Of a stretch of 64,000 nucleotides of DNA, positions 18,587-27,829 are shown one piece after another. Below the pieces are notes generated by a model. That model saw only the letters and a program-made list of their open reading frames with translations, made no database searches and was not told the DNA's origin. Location: NCBI GenBank assembly GCA_947493455.1, contig CANLRB010000002.1, positions 124,001 to 188,000 of the forward strand, in the 5' to 3' direction. This DNA comes from an uncultured Pseudoalteromonas sp. Its GTDB lineage: Bacteria > Pseudomonadota > Gammaproteobacteria > Enterobacterales > Alteromonadaceae. A program made the translations under genes and the position numbers. The stretch's first letter is position 1, and each line of letters begins with the position of its first letter.

Positions 18587-19321
18587 CTATTGTTTTAGCT
18601 GCCATTTTTCCATTATTTTTTGATACTCACCTGATTTCTTTAAGTGCAAAAGTGCGGCTGTTAATTTGTTTTTAAGGGGGGAGGGTAAACGTTTATTTGC
18701 CGCAAAATAGAGCGTGCTCGGAAAGTTTTTTACTTTTATTGCTCGTTTAACAGACGTTGGTTTTATATTTAAGCTTGTTAGTTCAAGCTCTAGCGCGTGG
18801 GTATTGGTGAGTACAAAGTTACAGCGTTTTTTAAATAACATTTGCCAGAGCGATTTCGCGTTGCTGGCTAAATGCAGCGTCTTGTTTTCAATATAGCCAT
18901 GCTGCTTTAGGAATTGCTCACTAAAATAGCCGCGAATTGTGCACACACTGTCGTTAAGTTGCTCAAATAAATGAGTCTGAGGTTGATAGTCGGCCCGGCT
19001 AACTAAGTAAGCATCAGCTCGATAGCTTGCCCCTATCCAGCTAAAAGAGTCAGTCCGAGTTGGCGTATTTAGCAATGACATCATAATCGTGTTTGTTGTA
19101 TTTTGGGTATCATTAAACGCCCGCGCCATGGGCATAATCTCTACCTGACCATCAATCTTGGCGATATCCATCATGGCGCGGCTGAGTTCAACAAGTGCGC
19201 CCTGACTTTTGCCTTGAGTATCGATAAAATGAAGTGGTGGTAAGTCTTCCGCAACAAAACGCACTGAGCTGGCAAAACTCAGCATGGGAATGAGCAAAAT
19301 GAATAGACTAAAACGGCGCAT
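18587..19321 (-). CDS. Periplasmic solute-binding protein (SBP_bac_3 type)
   Basis: A 244-residue protein with a signal peptide (cleavage near FAS-SV). It has the family-3 binding-protein outline: VRFVAEDLPPLHFIDTQG at the first strand, GALVELSRAMM, MARAFNDTQ, then LSPxx-like and YQKIMEKWQLKQ at the end, typical of transporter-substrate-binding and DUF-type sensor proteins. No ABC permease or ATPase gene is nearby, so it may act as a stand-alone sensor. It runs in the same direction as the downstream metal receptor. Confidence 0.75.
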   Translation of the reverse strand: MRRFSLFILLIPMLSFASSVRFVAEDLPPLHFIDTQGKSQGALVELSRAMMDIAKIDGQVEIMPMARAFNDTQNTTNTIMMSLLNTPTRTDSFSWIGASYRADAYLVSRADYQPQTHLFEQLNDSVCTIRGYFSEQFLKQHGYIENKTLHLASNAKSLWQMLFKKRCNFVLTNTHALELELTSLNIKPTSVKRAIKVKNFPSTLYFAANKRLPSPLKNKLTAALLHLKKSGEYQKIMEKWQLKQ

Positions 19322-19448
19322 ACGAACAACGAATATAAGTACATCAATTAGCAGTTTGCATTATTTATAAACAAAAGGCACGTACTATTTTTATCATCAA
19401 ACTTGATCGAAACAGGCGGGTAAGCGTATTAAAGAGAGCGGAGGTAAT

Positions 19449-19826
19449 ATGTTGATAATTTTTTATGATGGCGCCTGTCCATTGTGTGCAAAAGAAATGC
19501 AATCACTCAAACGTCACGATGTAAATAATCGTATTTGCTTGGAAGATGTTCATCAAAGTGACTTCGAAAAACGGTTTCCGAACATACGTATCGAGCAAGC
19601 ATTGTCGATTTTGCATGGGCAATACAACGGCGAGCTACTGTACGGTCTCGATGTAACCTATCGAGCATGGTCGTTAGTTGGTAAAAAGTGGCGTGTAGCA
19701 TGGCTTCGCTGGCCAGTAATACGTTACTTTGCTGACAAAGCTTATTTGTTTTTTGCCAAGCATCGCATGAAAATTTCGTCTTTGTTTACTTCTAAACGGT
19801 GTGATAATGATACCTGTTCTCGATAG
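19449..19826 (+). CDS. DCC-family thiol-disulfide oxidoreductase-like protein (DUF393)
   Basis: A 125-residue protein starting MLIIFYDGACPLCAKEM, the YDGxCxxC motif that defines the DCC (DUF393) family, with WRVAWLRWPVIRYFADKAY further on. The two cysteines suggest a redox role in a thioredoxin-like fold. The gene overlaps the downstream SDR gene by about 20 bases, so the two probably act together. Confidence 0.88.
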   Translation: MLIIFYDGACPLCAKEMQSLKRHDVNNRICLEDVHQSDFEKRFPNIRIEQALSILHGQYNGELLYGLDVTYRAWSLVGKKWRVAWLRWPVIRYFADKAYLFFAKHRMKISSLFTSKRCDNDTCSR

Positions 19827-20589
19827 CTTATCAGCGCAAATATCTACATTGCAGAGCAAGCAATGGGTGTTAATCTCTGGCGCATCAAGTGCGATTGCCA
19901 AAGCGTTGATAAATAAGTTCTGTGCTGACAAAGAACATAATATCATTGCATTGAGTCGGGGTTTTGATCCGGAGTTGACTCATTTAGCTAACCGGCATCA
20001 ACAGCTGAAACTGATTGAAACAGACTACAGTGAGTCACATATTTTGGCTGTCACGCAATTTATATCACGCCATCAAATTCGTTTGTCATCTGTTTTTATA
20101 TGTAACGGCTTTTTGCATAGCGAAGAACATAAACCTGAAAAAACCATCGCGTCATTTGATAGTGACTTTTTTATCAAACAACTGCAAGTAAATACACTGA
20201 TCCCAACACTTTGGTTAAAATACTTACTCGCCCTTAAAAAGCAATTTGAGTCATGCTTTATTGTTGTGTTGAGTGCCCGTGTTGGTAGCATTTCCGATAA
20301 TAAATTAGGTGGCTGGTATTCTTATCGTACAACCAAGGCTGCACTTAATATGATGTTAAAAACGGCGGCAATTGAGTATGCGCGTCATTCAAAACAAGTT
20401 AAGTTGGTCGCGTTTCACCCAGGCACGACCGACACGCCGTTATCTAAACCGTTTCAAGCAAATGTGGCCGCCGGTAAGTTATTCTCTACTCAATTTGTTG
20501 CTGCACAGCTGTGTACTCAGCTTGCAAAGCTCGAGTTTAACGGTCAAGCGCAATTTATCGATTGGCAAGGTAAAAATGTCACTTGGTAG
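19801..20589 (+). CDS. Short-chain dehydrogenase/reductase (SDR)
   Basis: A cytosolic NAD(P)-dependent oxidoreductase of about 260 residues. VLISGASSAIAKALINKF is a variant of the N-terminal dinucleotide loop. A catalytic Ser lies in VVLSARVGS and Tyr/Lys in YSYRTTKAALN. HPGTTDTPLSKPF follows the active site, as in CsgA-like SDRs. The start can be GTG 19801 or ATG 19807, both inside the DCC gene, so translation is coupled. The substrate is unknown. Confidence 0.88.
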   Translation: MIMIPVLDSLSAQISTLQSKQWVLISGASSAIAKALINKFCADKEHNIIALSRGFDPELTHLANRHQQLKLIETDYSESHILAVTQFISRHQIRLSSVFICNGFLHSEEHKPEKTIASFDSDFFIKQLQVNTLIPTLWLKYLLALKKQFESCFIVVLSARVGSISDNKLGGWYSYRTTKAALNMMLKTAAIEYARHSKQVKLVAFHPGTTDTPLSKPFQANVAAGKLFSTQFVAAQLCTQLAKLEFNGQAQFIDWQGKNVTW

Positions 20590-20783
20590 TGTGAATTTGT
20601 AAAGTCGTCATGAGCACTTAAATTGGACACCAATTAAGTTAAGACATTCGCAAAAAAAATAAGCTTAGGTATTGTGCAAGTTCGTCTTGTGATGTTCGAT
20701 ATATGCTGGTAGCTGATCGCAAATCTACATCGCTTCGTAAAATTATTTAATTATTAGTGCTAAGCACCAGTGAGAACACCATC

Positions 20784-21071
20784 ATGAATGATAAAATTAT
20801 CAACTTATGTAAGGCCGGGGCGATGCAAGCGACGATTATCTGCACCGCGGAATCATCACATTATTTAGTTGGCGCCGAAGACGATGAAGGCAATTTTTTT
20901 AACCTCTTCGAAAGCAGCGATAGTCATCTTTACACGTATTCATTGTCTCAAGCAAAAGCCTTGTTTAAAGAAAATGGTATCAGCGAAGTCATCCACGAAA
21001 TGAAAACGCCTTATGATGAAATGATAGGCTTACAAACAGCAGCAACGACTAGAGAACGACTCATACTCTAA
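20784..21071 (+). CDS. Small hypothetical protein, possibly DUF6482-like
   Basis: A 95-residue acidic soluble protein; the start MNDKIINLCKAG at 20784 has GTGAG upstream. The middle, YTYSLSQAKALFKENGISEV, resembles the SLxxAxxxxxxxGI end of DUF6482 proteins, but I am not certain. It is the first of three closely spaced small genes (gaps of 11 and -4 bases), likely one transcript. Confidence 0.55.
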   Translation: MNDKIINLCKAGAMQATIICTAESSHYLVGAEDDEGNFFNLFESSDSHLYTYSLSQAKALFKENGISEVIHEMKTPYDEMIGLQTAATTRERLIL

Positions 21072-21082
21072 GGTATTCACTT

Positions 21083-21337
21083 ATGAAAAATCAGGTTGAT
21101 TTAAAGCATAGCCTATCAGTGTTTAATTTTATTTGCGAAAAAGGGCAACGCATTAATAACAAGTACGAATTTGAAGGCCTAACTGCTTGGTCTGATTTCG
21201 ACGGTTACACTTGCTACTTAGCATTTAACCAGGTTACTTTGACCATGTTTTTTCATGGTAAATATCACCTTAGCTATGACAAAGCATCACAATTCACTGC
21301 ATTTAACAACAAATTGAAAAGTATAAAAATGGTATGA
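21083..21337 (+). CDS. DUF3081 family protein
   Basis: An 84-residue cytosolic protein with FEGLTAWSDFDGYTCYLAF and VTLTMFFHGKYHLSYD, which match my memory of DUF3081, a small family of marine gammaproteobacteria of unknown function. Its TGA overlaps the next ATG (ATGA). Confidence 0.75.
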   Translation: MKNQVDLKHSLSVFNFICEKGQRINNKYEFEGLTAWSDFDGYTCYLAFNQVTLTMFFHGKYHLSYDKASQFTAFNNKLKSIKMV

Positions 21338-21549
21338 ACCCAGTTAACCCAAATGCGCTTCTACATAGTAAATGGACCAAAGTCGATGTTCACAATAAAG
21401 AGAAACATTTTGTTGTGATTGACGTTGAAAAAGATGAAAACAAAAAAGTAATCAGGTGTGTGATAGAGGCGGTGATAAATCACGAGGAATATGAGATTAA
21501 CTGGCGAGATCTCAAAAAACCAACACTGTGGCGACAAGGTTGGCAATAA
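21334..21549 (+). CDS. TIGR02450 family Trp-rich protein
   Basis: A 71-residue protein with the family signature: NPNALLHSKWTKV at the N-terminus, KEKHFVVIDVE, and NWRDLKKPTLWRQGWQ at the C-terminus. The function is unknown. It is translationally coupled to the DUF3081 gene by a 4-base overlap. Confidence 0.85.
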   Translation: MNPVNPNALLHSKWTKVDVHNKEKHFVVIDVEKDENKKVIRCVIEAVINHEEYEINWRDLKKPTLWRQGWQ

Positions 21550-21728
21550 AATAAACCACCTAAATAAATCACAATGACCTGCACTTATATAACTAATTGT
21601 ATTTAAAAGTATAATTCATATACCAATTTAGTTCCTTAAATTGGTAAATAGTTCCTATTTACACTTTGTAACACCTTAGGTTATTTTATAACCGCTTTAA
21701 ATACAAAAGGTTATAAGGAATTATAAAA

Positions 21729-23186
21729 ATGATAAAAAAGGTCTCCATCGGAGCGGTTTTAATGAGTGCATCACTTTCCGCGACGGCTAACTCCTATTCA
21801 CTTCAATATATTACGCACGGTACTTTCGATAAACCGGTAATTTTTGTTGAGGGGTATGATCCAGATAATGAAAATTATTTAACATCACACAATGGAAATG
21901 ATCCGTACAGACAATTACGTGATTTTGCAGCGAGTAGATTAAGTGGTACTGGTAAAGACTTAGTCTTCGTGAATTTTTCAAACGGTGGTGCGAGAATAGA
22001 AGATAATGCTGAGCTTCTTAAACAAGTGATTCAGCAAGTTAATAATGCCAAAGTAGGCAATCACCCAAATGCAGTAATAGGTTACAGTATGGGGGGGCTT
22101 GTTGCCCGCTGGGCATTGAAAGATATGGAAGATCGTCGTATCGATCATGATACCTCTTTGTATATCTCCTATGATGCGCCGCATCGTGGTGCAAATGTGC
22201 CCTATGATATCAAGTCTGATCTAGATAAATTACAAGATAAGGTGAAAAAGTACTTATTTAAAAATGTAGACCGTGACGTCATATATTCGCCAGCAGGTAA
22301 AGAAATGATTTTATGGGGTTCTGATTCAAGTCGTTTTTACCGCGCACTGGAAGCGAAAGGATATCCACAAAACTTACGCCGCGTCGCATTTGCTAATGGC
22401 AGTACAACTAATCGAGCGATTGGTATTCCATACAATTTAGTTGCGCTCGATTATCGCTTTGAGATCCTGCAAACAAAAAATTATTACCGTAAAACCATGA
22501 GTAATGGATTGACCGTATGCGGTTATCCATGTAACCCAATCGGTACGAGTCATTTAGATAACGCACCCGGTAGCACAACGAATACGTTTGCTGCACTGTT
22601 AAATGGTATGCGCAGAGATGAGGTGGCTTCAGGATTTGATCTCGATGTTTATCAAGACAATACAAACCAAGCCACACATAATTTTATTCCGACATTAAGT
22701 GCGTTTGATTTGCGTAACCATGATTATAATGACGCAATTACTAGTAGTGACTTAGATTATGAAAGCCCATTTGATGAAACTTACACGACATCGTATAACT
22801 ACTCGCATGATAGTTTGATTTTCACGTCTCAGTTAGCATCTGAACTGAACTTGTATCACACTTATGGTGTTGCGGTACCTTCACGCAGTCATAAAAAAGC
22901 ACAGCTAGCTGATATCGGCTATGTACGTAATGAATGGTTAGTACGCGGTAATTATATGCTCGATTGGTCTGCAGTACCGGGTGCGACACATTATGAAGTG
23001 TATCTTGCATCGGGTTATGCAAAGACATTTCCATCCAGCCCAATTCGCACAATAACAGGGACGCATACGAGTGTTAATGTGAGTAATCGCGCTCGAGTTG
23101 CAGTGCGCGCGTGTAACAGTTATTCGTGTAGTTATCCAAAAACAATGACGTTAATTGAGCGTGATTCGAGCATTAATCCAAACTAA
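21729..23186 (+). CDS. Exported alpha/beta-hydrolase (lipase/esterase, PGAP1/DUF676-like)
   Basis: A 485-residue protein with a signal peptide (cleavage near ATA-NS). The nucleophile elbow is GYSMGG with Ser120. It is preceded by an early strand KPVIFVEGYDP and followed by YISYDAPHRGANVP, a segment typical of lipase-class hydrolases of the PGAP1/DUF676 kind. The C-terminal 90 residues (about 395-475) form a fibronectin-III-like domain (LDWSAVPGATHYEVYL). A secreted ester hydrolase is likely; the substrate is unknown. It is a single gene with a two-part terminator. Confidence 0.88.
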   Translation: MIKKVSIGAVLMSASLSATANSYSLQYITHGTFDKPVIFVEGYDPDNENYLTSHNGNDPYRQLRDFAASRLSGTGKDLVFVNFSNGGARIEDNAELLKQVIQQVNNAKVGNHPNAVIGYSMGGLVARWALKDMEDRRIDHDTSLYISYDAPHRGANVPYDIKSDLDKLQDKVKKYLFKNVDRDVIYSPAGKEMILWGSDSSRFYRALEAKGYPQNLRRVAFANGSTTNRAIGIPYNLVALDYRFEILQTKNYYRKTMSNGLTVCGYPCNPIGTSHLDNAPGSTTNTFAALLNGMRRDEVASGFDLDVYQDNTNQATHNFIPTLSAFDLRNHDYNDAITSSDLDYESPFDETYTTSYNYSHDSLIFTSQLASELNLYHTYGVAVPSRSHKKAQLADIGYVRNEWLVRGNYMLDWSAVPGATHYEVYLASGYAKTFPSSPIRTITGTHTSVNVSNRARVAVRACNSYSCSYPKTMTLIERDSSINPN

Positions 23187-23220
23187 TTAATTGATATAAT
23201 TGGATAAGTGCAATTAATCG

Positions 23221-23273
23221 AAACGGGCGATAGACCAACGAATCATTCCTGTTGGTAGTATTGGCCCGTTTTT
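23221..23273. terminator. Composite terminator between convergent genes
   Basis: An outer stem AAACGGGC/GCCCGTTT encloses an inner stem ACCAAC/GTTGGT and is followed by T6. It ends the lipase gene and touches the stop of the convergent VWA gene. Confidence 0.85.
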
Positions 23274-24457
23274 TAGTTAAGTTGTTTTATCGCGTCGCTA
23301 ATTCCGTCTAGCGTGAGCGGAAACATGCGTTTATCCATTAGTTGATAAATGATATTAATTGAATGGTAATAACGCCAGTGTTGCACAGGCTGAGGGTTGA
23401 GCCACACCACATTATCAAAATGATTAGTAATGCGATTTAGCCAGGTACTGCCTGCTTCTTCATTCCAATGTTCCACACTGCCACCGGGATAATCAATTTC
23501 ATAGGGCCCCATCGTCGCATCCCCAACAAAAATGACTTTGTAGTCGCTGCCAAAGCGATTAATAATATTAAAGGTGTCTAGAAGCTGATCGTAGCGACGT
23601 TGATTGTCTTGCCAAACATGTTCATACAAACAATTGTGAAAGTAAAAAAACTCGAGATGCTTAAATTCACTGTGGGCAGCACTAAATAGCTCTTCACAGG
23701 TATGGATATAGTCATCCATCGAGCCACCGATATCAAAGAACATTAATACCTTCACCGCATTGTGGCGTTTTGGGGCCATCTTGACATCGAGTAGACCACC
23801 TTGTTTTGCAGTTGCGGCGATGGTGTGATTTAAATCAAGTTCGTCACTTTCGCCGCTACGGGCAAATTTACGCAATTTTTTTAATGCCAATTTCATTGTA
23901 CGTGAACTAATATCGGCGTCTTGGTCTAGGTTTTTGAATTCTCGTTTATCCCATACTTTGACAGCCTGACGGTTGCGATTGCCATCTTGACCAATGCGAA
24001 TACCTTCGGGGTTGTAACCATAGGCTCCAAATGGTGATGTGCCCCCGGTTCCTATCCATTTATTACCGCCAGCGTGGCGCTTTTGTTGCTCTTTAAGGCG
24101 CTCTGCTAAAGTTTTCATTAACTGGTCGAGGCCGCCAAGTGCCTTAATTTGATTTTTTTCGTCTTCGCTTAAGTGCTTTTCGAATTCTTTGCGCAGCCAG
24201 TCTTGTGGCAGTGCTTGACGTTGCATTTCGCTTAACAAGTCGATCGCTTCCACTCCGTCAAAATACTCTGCAAAAGCGCGGTCAAATTTATCAAATTGGG
24301 TTTCGTCTTTGACTAAGCACGCTTTTGCTAAAAAATAAAACCCTTCCATGTCGGCAAACACAACGCCTTTTTTTAATGCGTTTATGAGGTCGAGCAGTTC
24401 TCGCAAACTCACTTTTACCCGGTATTTCTTTAGTGTGAAAAAAAACGCGATTAACAT
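23273..24457 (-). CDS. VWA-domain (CoxE-like) protein
   Basis: A 394-residue cytosolic protein with an N-terminal helical part, a Gly-rich linker (GGNKWIGTGGTSPFGAYGY) and a C-terminal von Willebrand A domain. Its metal-ion site reads FDIGGSMDDY (Asp242, Ser246; one position differs from the usual DxSxS) and continues as VIFVGDATM. It follows the MoxR gene by 10 bases. MoxR/VWA pairs work as chaperone systems that remodel or activate metalloenzymes or complexes; the client here is unknown. Confidence 0.85.
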   Translation of the reverse strand: MLIAFFFTLKKYRVKVSLRELLDLINALKKGVVFADMEGFYFLAKACLVKDETQFDKFDRAFAEYFDGVEAIDLLSEMQRQALPQDWLRKEFEKHLSEDEKNQIKALGGLDQLMKTLAERLKEQQKRHAGGNKWIGTGGTSPFGAYGYNPEGIRIGQDGNRNRQAVKVWDKREFKNLDQDADISSRTMKLALKKLRKFARSGESDELDLNHTIAATAKQGGLLDVKMAPKRHNAVKVLMFFDIGGSMDDYIHTCEELFSAAHSEFKHLEFFYFHNCLYEHVWQDNQRRYDQLLDTFNIINRFGSDYKVIFVGDATMGPYEIDYPGGSVEHWNEEAGSTWLNRITNHFDNVVWLNPQPVQHWRYYHSINIIYQLMDKRMFPLTLDGISDAIKQLN

Positions 24458-24467
24458 GACTTCGTCC

Positions 24468-25310
24468 TTAACGCTTAGCTAAAAAAGCGAGCTTTTCTAT
24501 CAGGCTAACGTCTTGTTCGTTTTTAAGTAAGGCGCCAAATAAAGGCATCAAGCCACCTTGTTGTGTTTTATCATGTAATGTTTGCGCATCGATATCTTCT
24601 GCAAGTAATAATTTGAGCCAGTCAATAAGTTCGCTGGTGGAAGGTTTCTTTTTAAGTCCTTGTGTTTCTCTTAGTTTAAAAAACACATCAAGGGCAGTGC
24701 TGATCAAGTCTTGTTTTACGTTTGGGTGATGCACGTCGATGATTTTTGCCATTTCCTCGGCACTTGGAAAGTTAATATAGTGAAAAAAGCAGCGACGTAA
24801 AAAGGCATCGGGTAGTTCTTTTTCGTTATTTGACGTAATGATGACGATCGGGCGCTGTTGCGCTTTTATACGTTGTTGTGTCTCGTAAACATAAAATTCC
24901 ATTTTATCGAGCTCTAAAAGTAAGTCGTTTGGAAACTCAATGTCCGCTTTGTCGATTTCGTCAATCAATAAGACCGGGCGCTTATCTGCGGCAAACGCCG
25001 TCCAGAGCTTACCTTGAATAATATAGTTACTAATATCATGGACTTTTTCATCGCCTAATTGGCTGTCTCTAAGACGTGACACTGCATCATATTCATATAA
25101 GCCTTGTTGTGCCTTTGTTGTTGATTTTATGTGCCACTGAATAAGTTCTGTATCAAGTGCCAGCGCCAGTTCCTCGGCTAGCATTGTTTTACCAGTGCCT
25201 GGTTCCCCTTTGATTAACAGTGGTTTTTCAAGTGTGATGGCGGCATTCACTGCCAGTTTGAGTGATTCTGAGGCGATGTAGTTTTGAGTTCCGCTAAATT
25301 GCACGATCAT
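24468..25310 (-). CDS. MoxR-type AAA+ ATPase
   Basis: A 280-residue AAA+ protein with Walker A GEPGTGKT (Lys41), Walker B VLLIDEIDKAD, sensor 1 IITSNNEKELPDAFLRRCFF and the Arg-finger region. The start MIVQFSGTQNY at 25310 has AAGGTA upstream and replaces a longer frame. It sits directly upstream of the VWA partner, so the two form an operon. Confidence 0.9.
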   Translation of the reverse strand: MIVQFSGTQNYIASESLKLAVNAAITLEKPLLIKGEPGTGKTMLAEELALALDTELIQWHIKSTTKAQQGLYEYDAVSRLRDSQLGDEKVHDISNYIIQGKLWTAFAADKRPVLLIDEIDKADIEFPNDLLLELDKMEFYVYETQQRIKAQQRPIVIITSNNEKELPDAFLRRCFFHYINFPSAEEMAKIIDVHHPNVKQDLISTALDVFFKLRETQGLKKKPSTSELIDWLKLLLAEDIDAQTLHDKTQQGGLMPLFGALLKNEQDVSLIEKLAFLAKR

Positions 25311-25465
25311 TACCTTGTTTTTATAGAGGTCAGATGTGTAAGTGTGACATAAAGTTATTTCTGACGAAAGCATCGATGATGCGATTGACGCCACGCTTTC
25401 GCTTATTGTTTATGTCTAGTACAATGTGCCATTGCACACAATACTGACAATCAACTTCCTATATT

Positions 25466-25936
25466 ATGAATTATATTCCACTGGACGACTTTAAATATGC
25501 TTGGGCATTTCGTCATAAAGACTTGCCTGTTACCCCAGATGATTTAAGCAAAATAAAACCAATGTCAGAAGCGCGCTCGGCAAATTTGTGGAGTATTTTT
25601 ATAAGTAAAGAGAAAGATCACCCCGATTTTTTTGATAATAAAGACTGGGTCGGTAACAGTAAAAGTTGGTCGAGTACAGTAAAGTGGGAAACACACTGGG
25701 AGAATGATGAGGCGTTACCATTAGAGGTGGTTGAACACCTTGACTGGGATGAAAATACAGTTGTGTATTTTTGCTTATCGCGAAAGTATGTGATTGAAAC
25801 TACATGGTCTGTTTTTAAACGCACTTGGCATAATTTCTTATTTATGAATGATGGCAGCATTTTAATTGGTAAAAAGCGCCATCAAGCAGTGCAATTTCTC
25901 GAAACTGGTTATGCGAAACTGGGTAAAAAAAGTTAA
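25466..25936 (+). CDS. DUF2947 family protein
   Basis: A 156-residue soluble Trp-rich protein (YAWAFRHKDLPVTPDDL, ETHWENDEALPLEVVEH, FKRTWHNFLFMNDGSILIG). This fits DUF2947, a family of unknown function in Vibrio and Alteromonadales. It is divergent from moxR and its stop overlaps that of the histidine kinase by 4 bases. Confidence 0.7.
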   Translation: MNYIPLDDFKYAWAFRHKDLPVTPDDLSKIKPMSEARSANLWSIFISKEKDHPDFFDNKDWVGNSKSWSSTVKWETHWENDEALPLEVVEHLDWDENTVVYFCLSRKYVIETTWSVFKRTWHNFLFMNDGSILIGKKRHQAVQFLETGYAKLGKKS

Positions 25937-27168
25937 AAAATAACGGTGGCTGTGCAGCCTTTTTCTTTGTTTTGTTCAAGTGAAAATTGCCATTGATATT
26001 TGTCACAAATATCATTCACGATAACGAGCCCAACGCCATAGCCATCATATCCCCGAGGCTTTTTATTGAGCCCAATGCCAGAATCAATGACACTGAGTTT
26101 GTGTTGATTGCAAATAATCATAATATCGCCATTCTCTGTGCAGTTGACCGCGTTGTTTAAAATGTTCTTTAGCAAGACAGCAACAAGAGCTTTGTTTGCG
26201 ATGCACTTAAAAGGCGTATTTTGAACTTCTAGGCGGCATTGATTGGCGTCAATTAAATGCTCAAGTTGCTCAATAATATTATTTATAAATTCTGCATCGA
26301 ATTCAAAAGCATGCTCTAAGTCGCTGATTTCGTCTCGCGCGAGGGTTAAAAATGTATGTGTTAATTCTTCCATTTGTAATAGCGCGTGTTTAATTCGTTG
26401 TTGTTGTTTTTGTATTTTGGGCTGTTCTTGACGTTCAAGAATACTTAAACAACCTTGAATGACCGTCATGGGGGTTCTTAGTTCATGGCTGACATAGCGA
26501 GTAAAATTTTGCTCGCGCAAAATTGCTTGTTCAATGCGGCTGCGGTAACCATTGATGGCAAGCAATAACTCATGTAACTCAAGACTTTGTGTATTAGTAA
26601 CATTAAGCGGTTGAGAGTGGTGGCTGGTTCGAGTATTAAGTTGATGAGCGAGTTCGTTGAAAGGTTGGCCAAGACGCTGCGCTATTTTCTTTATAAATAA
26701 ACTGGCAATCACAAAAATAAACGCACCAATCACGAATACAATTGAATCAATGACAAATAGCATTGTGTCGTTCCACTCAGTAACATCAATGCTCTCAACC
26801 GCCCAATATTGGTTTTGACCGTTGATTTTAGCTGAATACACGGCGAACTCGGATTCGTCATCAAAATCATAGTGGGCGATCCCAACCCAAGATTCTTCAA
26901 TTCGTCGTTTGATATTTTGTGGCAATAGGTTGTAATCTGAGTAAATCGTCAGCAGCGGATCAATTTGAATTTTAGTCATATGACTTGCTTCGAATTGTTT
27001 AAAATAATGCGGCGCAGTGATCGATAAACGATGCATGCTACTTTTGTTTTCAGTGAGTAGAATTGAACCTTTCACAAGCACGCCATAACATAACAAGATA
27101 ACAGCGGCGGCAACGATGTAGGCCCGACTAATTTGCTTTTCAAGTGTAGCACGTTGCTTATATGTCAA
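25933..27168 (-). CDS. Sensor histidine kinase
   Basis: A 411-residue inner-membrane kinase with transmembrane helices at about 15-35 and 137-160 around a periplasmic sensor of about 100 residues. A HAMP-like region follows, then a HisKA box with His228 (YVSHELRTPMTVIQG), an N box (LLKNILNNAVN) and a G1 box (VIDSGIGL). It overlaps the upstream response regulator by 11 bases. As the last gene of a GT2-GT39-RR-HK operon it probably tunes envelope-glycan modification, in the manner of PmrAB/QseBC systems (inference). Confidence 0.93.
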   Translation of the reverse strand: MTYKQRATLEKQISRAYIVAAAVILLCYGVLVKGSILLTENKSSMHRLSITAPHYFKQFEASHMTKIQIDPLLTIYSDYNLLPQNIKRRIEESWVGIAHYDFDDESEFAVYSAKINGQNQYWAVESIDVTEWNDTMLFVIDSIVFVIGAFIFVIASLFIKKIAQRLGQPFNELAHQLNTRTSHHSQPLNVTNTQSLELHELLLAINGYRSRIEQAILREQNFTRYVSHELRTPMTVIQGCLSILERQEQPKIQKQQQRIKHALLQMEELTHTFLTLARDEISDLEHAFEFDAEFINNIIEQLEHLIDANQCRLEVQNTPFKCIANKALVAVLLKNILNNAVNCTENGDIMIICNQHKLSVIDSGIGLNKKPRGYDGYGVGLVIVNDICDKYQWQFSLEQNKEKGCTATVIF

Positions 27169-27829
27169 TTTTGTATCCTACTTTTGGAATCGTAATCAGT
27201 AATTCTTGCGCAAACCCTTTATCAATTTTATTACGTAATAGATAAATGTGTTTTCTAAGTACGTCATGATCGGGTGGATCATCGGGCCAAAGTAAATTGG
27301 CAATTTCTTCGCGCGTTGCAATATTAGGATGGCGCTGCATAAGTAGCTTTAATATTTTAAAGCAACTTGGGTTTAATTTAATACATTGACCTTCACGCTC
27401 GAGGGTATGCGTCGTCAAATCAAGTTTTAACTTACCGAGCTCAATACTTTGTTGAAATTCACTGCGATTGGTTCGCCTCAGCACTGTATGTATGCGGGCT
27501 TCGAGTAATACAAGATCAAACGGCTTAACGATGTAATCGTCTGCACCGATATTAAGACCTGTTAAAATATCTTGCTTAGTGTCACGTGCGGTCAGCATTA
27601 TTATAGGGGTTAGATTTTCGTGGGCTCTCAGTTGTTGACACACAGTAATGCCGTCCATGCCGGGTAACATAATATCTAAAATGATGCAGTCGTAACTATT
27701 GTCAAGTGCAAGCGCAAGCCCTTGCGGGCCAGTCGCTGCATAATCTAACTGATATTTGGTACTATCATCGAAGAAGTCAAAAATGACTTCAGCGATTTGT
27801 TTGCAGTCTTCAACTAACAGTAGTTTCAT
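27158..27829 (-). CDS. OmpR/PhoB-type response regulator
   Basis: A 223-residue DNA-binding regulator. It has a receiver domain with acidic pocket VED (7-8), phospho-acceptor Asp52 (LDIMLPGMDG) and Lys in IVKPFD, and a C-terminal winged helix (about 125-223, with LLWPDDPPDHDVLRKHIYLL and VGYKIDI). The start overlaps the GT39 stop by 4 bases and the end overlaps the kinase by 11, so regulator, kinase and glycosyltransferase are co-translated. The likely target is its own operon. Confidence 0.95.
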   Translation of the reverse strand: MKLLLVEDCKQIAEVIFDFFDDSTKYQLDYAATGPQGLALALDNSYDCIILDIMLPGMDGITVCQQLRAHENLTPIIMLTARDTKQDILTGLNIGADDYIVKPFDLVLLEARIHTVLRRTNRSEFQQSIELGKLKLDLTTHTLEREGQCIKLNPSCFKILKLLMQRHPNIATREEIANLLWPDDPPDHDVLRKHIYLLRNKIDKGFAQELLITIPKVGYKIDI

